From contig MPUH01000951.1 of assembly GCA_001970955.1 (NCBI GenBank), positions 1 through 28,516 on the forward strand: DNA of 28,516 nucleotides, read 5' to 3'. Source of the stretch: Stentor coeruleus (lineage: Eukaryota > Ciliophora > Heterotrichea > Heterotrichida > Stentoridae). Each line of letters begins with the position of its first letter. Positions within the stretch are counted from its first letter, which is position 1. The position numbers were made by a program, and so were the translations under genes. Below are positions 8,917 to 19,400 of the stretch, piece after piece. Under the pieces are notes generated by a model that was not told where the DNA came from, made no database searches, and saw only the letters and a list, made by a program, of their open reading frames with translations.

Positions 8917-9249
8917 ATGGCTGAAAACTATGCAGCAGCACTAAAGGGAGTGTTATCAGGGCTTCAAAGCAGCTGTAAGAGTGAAAGTAAAGAAAACACT
9001 AAAAAATGCAGACGAGCTATGGAAGAACGGATGATTATGAATGAAGTCGCTCTCAGCCTAGACAAGCCATCTCAGAAATGGCGTGGTGGGGAACTAGCCA
9101 AGATGAAGGACTGCTATCGTGAGTGCCAATTAAACGCCCGCCAGCAAGTCCGTGAGTGCAATACTCTGTGCTTAAATGGGATGATCCAAGGCTTGTGGGG
9201 GAGGATCAATTTGGCTGAATATGACCAAATAGCTTCTAAGTATGCATAA
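8917..9249 (+). CDS. small twin-CX3C protein, function unknown
   Basis: This is a 110-residue, mostly helical, soluble-looking protein. Its clear feature is a pair of CX3C motifs separated by ten residues (C66-x3-C70 and C81-x3-C85), plus two more cysteines at 20 and 31. Twin CX3C or CX9C hairpins typify small proteins oxidised in the mitochondrial intermembrane space, such as small TIM chaperones, although those usually have 11 or more residues between the motifs. No signal peptide or membrane segment is visible. The ATG at 8917 is the first in the frame and directly follows a TATATATTAA string; the stop is TAA. It shares a promoter region with the Kelch gene. I do not recognise the family, and a cytosolic protein with coincidental Cys spacing is possible. 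Confidence 0.75.
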   Translation: MAENYAAALKGVLSGLQSSCKSESKENTKKCRRAMEERMIMNEVALSLDKPSQKWRGGELAKMKDCYRECQLNARQQVRECNTLCLNGMIQGLWGRINLAEYDQIASKYA

Positions 9250-10310
9250 CTTAGCTAGAGTTATTTTTAATAATCATGACTTTGAGTGTGTTAGGATTAT
9301 ATATTGTAAATATCCTAGTATTGAAATTTGAGATAAGAGGCTAAAATTAACTAGATTATGATTATTCGAAATTGCTTAAGGACTGGCTCCAGATATGGAT
9401 GTTGTAAACTTCTATAATAACCTGAGGAGTTGAGAAGCATCTGCTGAAGATACAAGGCTAAATACCTCTATTAAAATTTCATATATTATAAATCTTTGGA
9501 ATATTTATATATAAAACCTTAAATGCAAATGCTATTAATAAATTAACAGCTGGGTATATTTGTCTGCTTAAGTCTCTATATTATTATAATGAAGTAGTTA
9601 TTTATTCCTCCAGTAGTTTATCCATATAAAATTTGAGCATCTAAGTAAAAAGCTGTCAGAATAATGATCCAAAACTGACTCAATGAGCTTTGGTCAAAAG
9701 TCTCTAAAGCGGCATGCCGAATATCTAACTGAATCATTACAATTTTTTCATAATGTTGAGCTATCCATATATGAAACCCAGCCACTAAATTAATGATTTG
9801 TAATAAGAATTAATAGGATTTAATTAGATTTTTTGTGGAGGTTTTATATAATATGATAGTATATAGGTAATTGAGGTATCTGAAAATTTTTGGGTATTAT
9901 TCTTTTCTGTGAGTAGAATAAGTTATTTATAGATAAGAGGCCTATCTATAATTTTATAGGGGTATTTTTGAGGATGAATGAAAAAAAATGATTCTCTAAG
10001 AAGATTTATTAGAAATATATAATAAAGGCTTAAATAAGTTACTTAAAATTAAGAATTTATCACAATTATTTTAAAAATCTCCTTTAATCCAAAGCATATA
10101 TTTACTTTTTCTAGCATCAATAACTACCTGATTTCTCTTTCGTATTCCTGAAACATTCTAAAACTCAACAAATCTCATTTCTCCCTACATGCTATAAACC
10201 AACTCAATCTTCAGCACGGCGTCAATTACAAACTTTTAAGCCTATATTTTATACATTGAAAATATGTCCTTTTTAATCCTAGATCTTGTTCTGATTACTT
10301 TCTAATAAAA
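9250..10310. other. gene-free interval
   Basis: No open frame of gene size lies in these 1.06 kb. Between about 9390 and 9760 short protein-like snatches alternate between frames and are broken by TAA and TAG, which may be the remains of a coding sequence, but none is long enough to name. The remainder is AT-rich spacer including the CWC25 promoter. Confidence 0.5.
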
Positions 10311-11009
10311 ATGGGACTGGCTTTTCTAAACAAAAAAGGCTGGCATACAGGAAGCTTTCAAAACATCGAGAAAGTATGGATAGCTGAAATGAAGGACCAA
10401 GAAGAAAAACGCCTTACCCAAGAAGCCCAAAGGCGACTGAAAGAAGAGCAGCATTACGAAGATCTCAAAAGACTTCAAGTTGAAGCTGGGCTTATCCCTA
10501 AGTCTCACTTGCAAAGGCTTGACTGGATGTATGAAGGTGGGGCTATAAAAAACACAAGCAGCGAAGAGTATTTGTTAGGAAAACCGTATGCAGAGCCTGA
10601 AGTTGTTAAAGGAGAATGGCGACCAACTTTATGCAAAGAAAGTACAGCAAATAAAGCAAATGAAATATTTACTAAAGTCCATGAAGACCCTTTTTTTGCA
10701 ATTTTACAAGAAGAACAGCGAAGAAGAAAAGAAGTTACGTCAAACCCTCAGAGGATGAATGAGCTGAAAAGAGAAATAGAAAAAATGAAAAAAGGCAAAA
10801 AGCATAAGAAAGATAAGAAAAGTGAAAGTAAGCATAAGAAAGACAAGCATAGACATCATAGCAAGAAACAATATGATAAGCATAGAGGAGATGAAAGCAC
10901 AGAGGAATACATTAGAAAAAAAGAAAAGAATGTGGAGAAAAATAGATATCAAAGAGAAACAAGCTGCGATAGTCAATATTTGCCTAATTGGGATAATAAA
11001 AGTAGATAA
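10311..11009 (+). CDS. CWC25: pre-mRNA splicing factor CWC25
   Basis: This is a 232-residue homologue of CWC25 (CCDC49), a spliceosome component that joins after Prp2 remodelling and promotes the first transesterification. The N-terminal CIR_N-type domain is clear: LNKKGWHTGSFQNIEKVW (residues 6-23) matches the family pattern LNxKKSWHPxTxxNxEKVW, followed by a Glu/Lys/Arg-rich helix to residue 60. The family signatures LDWMY (70-74) and EEYLLGKP (85-92) follow, then EDPFFAILQEEQRRRKEV, which corresponds to the conserved DPLxAI segment. The C-terminal part from about 155 is Lys/His-rich and basic, as is usual for splicing factors. The ATG at 10311 gives the canonical MGLxFLNKK start. Confidence 0.9.
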   Translation: MGLAFLNKKGWHTGSFQNIEKVWIAEMKDQEEKRLTQEAQRRLKEEQHYEDLKRLQVEAGLIPKSHLQRLDWMYEGGAIKNTSSEEYLLGKPYAEPEVVKGEWRPTLCKESTANKANEIFTKVHEDPFFAILQEEQRRRKEVTSNPQRMNELKREIEKMKKGKKHKKDKKSESKHKKDKHRHHSKKQYDKHRGDESTEEYIRKKEKNVEKNRYQRETSCDSQYLPNWDNKSR

Positions 11010-11274
11010 TTAGAATTTTATATAGGATCTTTGAAAGGTATACTAGAATGTACTTTTATGGAAAATCTTTATTCCTGACTATTTTCTAACGTTTATATAG
11101 TTTCCATTATATAATAGTAGTTGGAGAATTTATTATATACAAAAAATTCACAAGACAAGCATAGTTCAACTTATTAAGCCTAAAAATCTCCTATTTGTTA
11201 TCAACCTCAGCCCATCACAAGTCCATATTCCCCCATAAATTTTCATGGCAGTTTAATAATTTATAATTATTAGC

Positions 11275-11891
11275 ATGGAGCCAGGAGACTACATTTACAT
11301 TAAAGATGGGTTCACAATCCCAGCAGAACTAAAAGATACAAGCCATTCATAGACTATGTGCTTGTAAACCACGGTCTACTCCAGTATCGGATAAGTAAGT
11401 TGGCTGAAGACATCTTGAAACTTTATGATGGACAAAAAGTGATGATGCTTGTGGTCCTAAAGGGGGCATTTCGTTTTGCCAAAGATCTAGCTGAAGCTAT
11501 TGATAGCATCCAAGGGAATATAATTTACAATCTTGAATTCATCCGAGTAAAGAGCTATGAAAATGACAGTCAGCAAACAGTGCGTATTGAAAGTATGGAG
11601 AAAATTGCCATTGAAAATAGGAATATCATAGTTATCGAAGACCTAGTTGATAGTGAGAGTACGCTTTCAGGACTTAAAGCTGAGATTCTCGCGAAACCCC
11701 GCTAGTCTGAGAATCTGCACACTTTTCTATAAGCGAAACCCAATAAACACGGTTATTATCCCTGATATCATTGGCTTTTCAGTTCCTAACGACTGGATAG
11801 TTGGCTATTGCATGGACTTCAATGAATGTTTCGTGATTTAAACCATGTTTCAATCCTCAATGAAGAGGGCAAGGCACACTTTAGAATATAG
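11275..11891 (+). pseudogene. hypoxanthine phosphoribosyltransferase-like, frameshifted
   Basis: The sequence encodes a nearly full-length HPRT, the purine salvage enzyme that joins hypoxanthine or guanine to PRPP, but only across three frames. The first segment (ATG 11275 to about 11340) contains GFTIPAELKD. After a net one-base loss the next frame gives VLVNHGLLQYRISKLAEDI, LKGAFRFAKDL, FIRVKSYEND and IIVIEDLVDSEST. One extra base in the CCCC run at about 11697-11700 leads to RICTLFYKRNP, DIIGFSVPNDWIVGYCMDFNE. A further one-base loss near 11829-11831 leads to FRDLNHV and the stop at 11889. The PRPP loop reads DSEST where the family has D[TS]Gx[TS], so the conserved Gly is lost. Removing a 14- or 17-nt GT..AG segment at the first break would also restore frame but would delete the conserved IP region. 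I see no short intron that explains the other two. Confidence 0.85.
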
Positions 11892-11898
11892 CTAATAA

Positions 11899-12013
11899 AT
11901 GGAAGCTAATGATATAGTGCCAAAATTTCAAGCAGAGTATCTGAAAATTGAGGAAGGGATCAGCATGGGCAAGTGACACCATTGCAGTATTTCCAGATAT
12001 AATTATACCTTAA
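11899..12013 (+). pseudogene. short coding relic after HPRT
   Basis: An ATG at 11899 opens 25 standard-code codons (beginning MEANDIVPKFQAEYLKIEEG). A one-base frame change near 11962 continues as WASDTIAVFPDIIIP before TAA at 12011. Both parts are protein-like and adjacent, so they probably derive from one disrupted sequence. It begins eight bases after the HPRT-like stop. The family is not recognised. Confidence 0.3.
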
Positions 12014-12425
12014 ATATATTTACTGCTATTTTCCGCTCATTAAAATCTAAACAGTTTTTGGTCAAGTAATAAATCTATGAGATGCGAAAAATCATCAAAG
12101 CGGGCTTTAGCTATATACTTTTTACTTTTAATAAATTCAATACAGAGATGGGAAGATCTTTAGTAAGAATGCTTATAATCAATTAGTTATTAGGAGGATT
12201 TGTGTGTATAGGGCATGAAAAATTTTTGTTTTCGAGTAGGATTATGGTGGGTGTTGAAAATATTTCATCAAATTCTCTTATTATATGATTATTTTTGAAT
12301 TATTCTAAATTATCAGAAATAAATTCAAGTGTCTCATCCATAATCAGATAATAATAACTATCAAATCCCAAAATTTATATACTCCTACTTAAACATCCTA
12401 AGCATAAATTTGAGGTTAATAAAAT
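12014..12425. other. AT-rich spacer before NDUFV2
   Basis: About 410 bases with no supported gene. The last 60 bases contain a TTTATATACT string that could serve the NDUFV2 promoter; nothing else stands out. Confidence 0.5.
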
Positions 12426-13199
12426 ATGTTATACAGAGTTATCAGGAGAACCTTTAGCGCAACTCTGTCAACTCATCGTCAAACAGCTTACAACAATCAA
12501 GACACGCCATTTGATTTCACTGAGACGAACTACAAAGAAGTTGACTCAATCTTAGCGAAATATCCACCTCAGTACAAACGATCAGCCATGATAAATTTGT
12601 TATACCTGGCTCAAAAGCAATGTGATGGGTGGGTGCCACTTGCAGCAATGAACAAAATATCGAAAATCCTGGAGGTTTCTGAAATGGATGTGTATGAAGT
12701 GGCTTCATTTTTCACAATGTTCAACAGAGAACCTGTTGGAAAGTACCATTTGCAGGTCTGTGGAACAACACCATGCATGGTTAGAGGGGCTCGTGAGATT
12801 ATTAAAACTATAGAAAATGAGTGTCATATATTGAAAAACCAAACTTCTAAAGATGGGCTTTTCACACTAACTGAGGTTGAGTGTTTGGGAGCTTGTGTCA
12901 ATGCGCCAATGATCCAAGTCAATGGCGAAGAAGTATATGAAGACCTAACCCCTGAGACTATGAAAAACATGCTGGACATGTGGAAAGCAGGAAAAGAACC
13001 TAATGTTGGACCTCAGAATGGTAGGAAGAACTCGGAAGGACCTATGGGGAGGACTTGCTTAAAATGTGATTCACAAGTTGCCCAGTGCAGGGACTTTGCT
13101 AAGGTCAAGGAGGATTATGCTAACAAGAAAGCTGAGGATGCAAAAAAAGCTGAGGCTAAAAAGGCGGAAGAAGCCAAAAAAGCTCAGGAAAAAAAATAG
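12426..13199 (+). CDS. NDUFV2: NADH dehydrogenase (complex I) 24-kDa subunit NDUFV2
   Basis: This is a 257-residue homologue of NDUFV2/NuoE, the peripheral-arm subunit of mitochondrial complex I that binds the [2Fe-2S] cluster N1a next to the FMN subunit. The thioredoxin-like ferredoxin fold is evident. Cluster ligands are C112 and C117 (VCGTTPCMVRG) and C153 and C157 (VECLGACVNAP), the classic Cx4C plus Cx3C set. An upstream helical domain contains YPPQYKRSAMINLLYLAQ and FFTMFNREPVGKYHLQVC. The first 20 residues (MLYRVIRRTFSATLSTHRQT) are basic and hydroxylated with no acid, a good mitochondrial targeting sequence. Residues 211-221 contain three further Cys, and the last 30 residues are an unusual Lys/Ala/Glu-rich tail. 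The stop is TAG. Confidence 0.95.
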   Translation: MLYRVIRRTFSATLSTHRQTAYNNQDTPFDFTETNYKEVDSILAKYPPQYKRSAMINLLYLAQKQCDGWVPLAAMNKISKILEVSEMDVYEVASFFTMFNREPVGKYHLQVCGTTPCMVRGAREIIKTIENECHILKNQTSKDGLFTLTEVECLGACVNAPMIQVNGEEVYEDLTPETMKNMLDMWKAGKEPNVGPQNGRKNSEGPMGRTCLKCDSQVAQCRDFAKVKEDYANKKAEDAKKAEAKKAEEAKKAQEKK

Positions 13200-13201
13200 C
13201 T

Positions 13202-13220
13202 TAACCATTTAAACTGGTTA
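13202..13220 (+). promoter_or_regulatory. small inverted repeat after the NDUFV2 stop
   Basis: TAACCA at 13202-13207 is complementary to TGGTTA at 13215-13220 around a seven-base loop, starting three bases after the stop codon and followed by T-rich sequence. It could form a short 3' UTR hairpin. With only six pairs it may be chance. Confidence 0.3.
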
Positions 13221-13433
13221 GTCACATAAAAAAATTTATGGTTTTTTTATATACTGTTTTGGCTCTTTATGTTTGGATAATGATGCTTTAGATAATTAGG
13301 ATGGCTTTAAATGCAGAATTTAAGTTTTTAAGGTGGTGTTGCTAAGGAAAATGGCTATCTTATAGTATCAGTGTAGCGTCTATAAAACTATCAAATTGAG
13401 TTAAAGTAATTTTCGGATTAATTCATATGAATT

Positions 13434-16400
13434 ATGATAATTTTTATGACTCTATTAGGAATACTTTTTTTAGCTTCAAAAGGCTCATCTCGTTCTGTTT
13501 TTACCTGTGATGAGTCTTTGTGTCTTAATAGCTGGGTAGGAGATGGGATGTGTGATAAGCTTTGTATGAACCCATCATGCAATTATGACTCTCAAGATTC
13601 AAGTTCGACTGAAAAAGACACCCCTCTTTATGGCTCAGACTGCTACAGCAGCTGTCTTTATTCAAACTGTCTGTTTGAGAAACTAGGAGATGGGTCATGT
13701 GATGAAGATTGCAATAGATATGAATGTGGTTGGGACTTTGGAGATTGTGGTTATTGCGCAGATGGATGCACTTTGGATAAATTGACAAATTCAGTCTGCG
13801 ACCCAAGCTGCAACAATGAAGCCTGCCGCTATGATAACAACGACTGTGGTTGGTGCGCCAAGAATTGCTTCCTTCAAGATCTCAGTGACGGCCTTTGTCA
13901 GGAATCCTGCAATATTGAAGCTTGCTTATGGGACAATTACTCTTGTGTGACTAGCTTATGTGCTCCAAAGTGCCCAGATATCCTATTAAACAACGGTGAA
14001 TGCAACTACTTTGATTGTTTGACCGCAGCTTGCAAATACGATGGCAACGACTGTACATGTAGCCCTGGATGCACTTATAATCAACTTTTCACAGAAACTG
14101 AGTGTATTAAAGACTCAAACGGAGTTATTATTGACCCTTGTGCAACATCTGATTGCGATTTCAAATGGAACTTATGCGGAAATTGCAATAAAGGGTGCTT
14201 TGATAATATGATAGGGGATGATAACTGTAATATTGAATGCAATGTTGAGAACTGTAATTATGACCTTGGAGATTGTGGCTGCGCTCCAGGTTGCGAAACT
14301 ATGTACAGCTTAACAAGTGGGTTTAAATATGCTGGGGGATGCAAACTTGAGTGTATGGCTTTCATGTGTGGGTATAATAGTGGCGATTGTAGTGAAAAAA
14401 ATTTGATCATAGCTTCGATTTTAAATCAGCTGATAAGCGAAAATATTAGTGCTGTTTTTAACCCTGATATCTGTAATGGAAATTGCACTTATAGTATGAT
14501 TTTAGAATATGAAAATGATGATAAAATGTGTTCAGTTGGTTCGGTATGCGATACTGATCAGTGCTTGCATTGCTTTGGAAAGGTTGAAAATAAATTTCCT
14601 AATTGTATGTACAGTGATGGAAAAAACTGTTTGATAAGTGAAGGTTGGATGATCAATGAAATTTCCGTTAATAATATTGTAGATTGCCCTTTTGGGTTTA
14701 CAAAGTCTGATAGCATTTCGCAAATATTTGAGAATAAGCTTTCTTGGTGTTTTATTGAACCAGTTTTTTATACTAAGAACAAATACCGACTGTTCTATGT
14801 GAACCCTGATTTTATTAGAAATTCTAGCGAAGACTTTGGCAATGGAGATATCACAAATCCAATGATATCCTTATTCTATGCCCTAGAATCTGTTTATGCA
14901 GCGTATACCAAAATAATCCTCCAGTCTAAAGAGCTTTATTATGAATTTAATAGAGACCAGAAATCGCCTTTGAGAACAGAAGATAATAATCCTTTAAGCT
15001 CATTTATGCCATCATTAAAGTTATATGAACTTTGGATTATAGGTGATGAGACATTAAATGAGAGGCCTATTGTTTACTGGAAGGGTAATTTAGTAATAAA
15101 ACCAAAAAGCGAAACTTTTTATATCAAATATATTGAATTTAGAGGGACAAAAATTCTTCATAACTGCACATTTGATTATTGTTTGTATTGTCCTTATGTT
15201 GTATTTGGGGAAAACAAGGCATTTGATGATAGAAATCGAGTTATTGATATGAACTTGTATAATAATGATTATGGCAAGAATTGCGATAAGTATAACAGTG
15301 ATGTGATGTTCTATTTTACAGTTCCTGCTTATATAGAAAATGTAGCTTTTAGTGGGTTTAGGCATCAGTTCAGCCAATTTATATATTCAGAAAGCACTTT
15401 AAGTATGACAAATGTTAGTTTTAGTAAAATGCAAGCATATGAGGGGATGTCTGTTATTCTCGGCAAAAGTTCTAATTTTTATTTGAGTTACACTTTAGGA
15501 AGCGTTTCTGACCTTTCTGCAGGGTATGAGATTACTGAATTTATAGCTTTAGGCAGTTTTTTGATTTGTGAAGACTGCAATTCCATTAGTATTTCAGATG
15601 TTAACTTTACCTACAACTTAGCCTATTCTAACCTTTTAACAGGAGTCATTTCCAGTCTTATATATTCCAAAAACCATATCGGGATAATAACCATAACAGG
15701 CTGCATATTTGAAAAAAACTTCGTCAATGGGCTGATCTTCATCGATGTATCAAGTCTTTCATACAGCGATTACCAAATCGAAAATGGGGTTAGCCAAGCT
15801 TTGAGTCAGCAACATTTCACTCTTTCCAACACCAAAATTATAAACAACTACTGCTCAAATTACCTTATATATTACAATATGCAAAAATTACGTCATAACA
15901 TACAAATCTCTAATCTTCTTATACAAAATGCAACAGTTGGGATTAATGGGTTTATTAATATACAGAACACAGGGGTTTTAAGCAATACAGATACAGTAGG
16001 TCAAAAAATCAAAACTTTAGTCAGTGGGAAAGAAGTTTCTGTATACATTCCCTCAAGATCTTTATTGATTGATAGTATCAAGATTGTGGACTCTTATTGT
16101 GGAGGACAAGCTTTGACTGCTAGTATTTACCCTTTGGCTTATATAAAAAATGTGCTGATTTCTAATGTTGGGGATGGCTCTAAAGATACGATTATGAAAA
16201 TTATTAATCTTTTTTATAGTTCAGGAAGATACTTGTCTTCAATGCTGCCGAGTACAGAAATATTGTCGATCACTTGCAGCAAAATTATGAACTTCCAAGA
16301 TAACTACTATTTGTATATTGACGAGCTTGTAGTAAATAATGCAAAATGCACAGCTCAAGGAGGTACTGGGGGAATTTACGCAGAATCTATAACTAAAAAT

Positions 16401-19400
16401 GTGACTATATACAATACTACACTCCAGAACACTGAACACTCGTCATCAGAGCCTCTATCTTTATATATAGGAAATACAGCTAATGCCTTTTTAGCCAATA
16501 TTTTATTAGAAAACCTCACCAACACTGATGGGTCACTTATGAGTATATACAAAGCTACTAATGTCTATATTGAAAATTTCAAAGCAAAGTCATTAGAATC
16601 AGCTTATTTAGGCACAGTTATTCTAAATCAAATTGAAAACGTTAATATTTCTGGCTTATATATTGATAAAGCTTATACAAAATTTAGCAATGGAGGCTGC
16701 TTGTCTGTTGTAGCCTCAAGTAAAGGTATTAATCTGAGTATAAGAGATATAGAAATGAACTACTGTTATGCTGCTACTGGTGTTGGAGGAGGGTTTTTTA
16801 TAGACAGTGTCTCTAATGATGTGATTAATGTGATTATGATTGAAAATGCTGTAGTGACTAATAGTCAAGCTAAAGATGGGGCGATTCTATATATTTCTAA
16901 TAAAGTTGTACTTGGATATGATAAGGAATCAGTTATTACTAATCTTACAGGGTATAATAACAATGGTACTCAGGGTGGGATTATTGCTGACTATAGAGAA
17001 AGCGGATTACTATGTTTGGATAAATTTGTCCTTTATTACAACAAAGCGTTGCATGCTTTTATCAATGCTTTTTATCCTAATAATCTGATGATGCTTAAGA
17101 TTGATAATTCTTATATTCACTCTTCAGAGTCTAGTGATTCTGTTGTGATAATATTATCACTTAAGCCTGGCTGCACTATTACTTTTAATAATGTGACCTT
17201 CTATAATATTTCTGCAACAGCCCTCAAGGTTTCCAAAATTACAATAAATGCTTATAACATAACTTTTAGCTACTTATTCTCTGTTTACTATGGAGACAGT
17301 TATTCTAATTTATCCCTAAAACTTGGGAATTTTCATCATATAAATTCCGTTGTATTAACTTTTACTTTATCATCTTATTTTAATTGTACATCTTGCAGAT
17401 TCGGATATAATTACTATACCCTTATAGAAGTAAGTGAAGAAAGCTATATTGAGTTGTTCGACAGCGATATTTCAAACAACACAGCCTCATCAAAAGTTGT
17501 AGTATACATAAGTGGCAAGCAAGATTCAAAAAGCAACCTTATCGAAAACTGTCTTATCCAAAACAACACTGCAACAACCGATGGGCAGATCTACCTCCTC
17601 AACACTAATATGACAATATCATCCAGCATAATAAAAGAAAACAAGTGTCTAAACTCAGACTATAATGGTATATATACTACAAACTCTCAGCTTACAATAA
17701 TATCATCATCTTTCATAAATCAAGAAGCTATTGGAATAGGGTCTTATATATACTCAGTTGAAACGTCTTTAATTTCAATATCAAAAAGCTGCTTCGAATC
17801 AGGCTTATCACATGGTAAAGCTGGAAATATTTACATCTCTTTTAGCTTATTAGAAATAATTGAAAGCAATTTTACTGATAATTTAGCATCTAATGAAGGC
17901 GGCTGTATTTATTCTATTGATTCTAAAGTTGTTGTTAATAACAGCATTTTTGCTGGGTCTTCAGCATCGCTTGGATCTGTGATTTATATGTCTGGAGGTA
18001 TTCTTTTTATGATATCTTCTAGTATAAGTAATTCAAGTACTAGTGGCTCATATGTAACGGCAAGTGTTTATTTGGTTGCTGATGTCTTATTGATTATTGA
18101 TATGATTAAGGTTTTTGATGGGGAAATCGGAGGAATTTTAGCTTATGATATTCATTCGTGTACTTTATCAGATAGTACTTTTAGCAATTTGAAAATTATG
18201 GATTATGGAGCAGTGACTTTTATTGGTGCATCGATCTTTGGCTCTGTGGCGATATCTTCAAGTACGTTTACATATAACAACTCAACAGGAAATGGCGGAG
18301 CCTTATTTATTTCAAGTGTATCTTTAGCTATTACTGACAGTGAGTTTTCTTTTAATACAGCATCAAAAAATGGTGGTGGAATTTATTTATCATCTCTAGA
18401 TTGCAGTTCTTGCACTTTTTCTATATCAGGCTCTTCATCTTTCTTCAGCAACTCCTGCCCATACGAAGGTGGGGCTATAAAATGGGCTGACTACAAACCA
18501 TCGATTTCAGACTCAGTAGTTTTCTATAACAACTCTGCTGAGTACGGTTCAAACATAGCAGGTCTGCCAGCCATGCTTCAATTCAGCATATCTCGTAATC
18601 TCGCCGTCGAAAGTAAACTAGAAACTCTTACTAACATCATCCCAGGTCAGCATTACAACAGCACTATATATCTTTATATGTTAGATTCAATAGGTTCTAT
18701 AGTGACAAGCGATAACCAAAGCACTTTGAATATAGAGAGCAATGATTCAAAATCAGGCAGAGATAGCAACAACTCTTATTCTGTACATGGAACTACTACT
18801 TTCATATGCTCCCAAGGGATTTTCTCATTAACTGATTTCTCACCTAATGGTCCGCCAGGAACAACAATGACAATGAATGTATCAACAAATGGGATTAAGT
18901 CAGGTAAAGTGCCAAATGATGATGTTGAATATAATAATGCAGCATCAATAAACCTTGAATTAAGAGAATGCATACAAGGTGAAGAGATTGGGCCAGATAT
19001 GTGCAAAGAATGCGATAGTGGTACTTTTTTAATATACCCTGCTGATAGCTGCTTATCTTGTCCTACTGGGGCTGTATGCCCAGGTGGAGATTCAGTTATA
19101 CCAAATGTAGGGTATTGGAGATCAAGTGTTCTTTCTGAATATGTTTACAAATGTAGCATCTCAGGAGCTTGCTTAGGTGGGAGCACAAGTGACTTTATTG
19201 GTGCATGCTTTGAAGGCTATGAAGGTGTTCTGTGCAATTCCTGCCAGATAGGTTTTTCATTAAGCAATTCAGGAAAATGCAGTAAATGTCCTGAACAAGG
19301 AACCAATATTATAATTTTATTATCTTTGGGGGCTTTAATGATAGCTGTTTGCTATATACTAGTAAAAACCACGCTCAATTCTGCTTTTAAACCCAAGTCT

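Noticed and set aside
11300-11325. A 14- or 17-nt GT..AG segment that would restore the HPRT frame if spliced out.
   Set aside because: It would remove the conserved Phe-x-Ile-Pro region and cannot explain the two later frame breaks.
13525-13806. Minus-strand open frame of 93 codons inside the LNR gene.
   Set aside because: It is the shadow of the Cys-rich repeats on the opposite strand, which read as a convincing domain.
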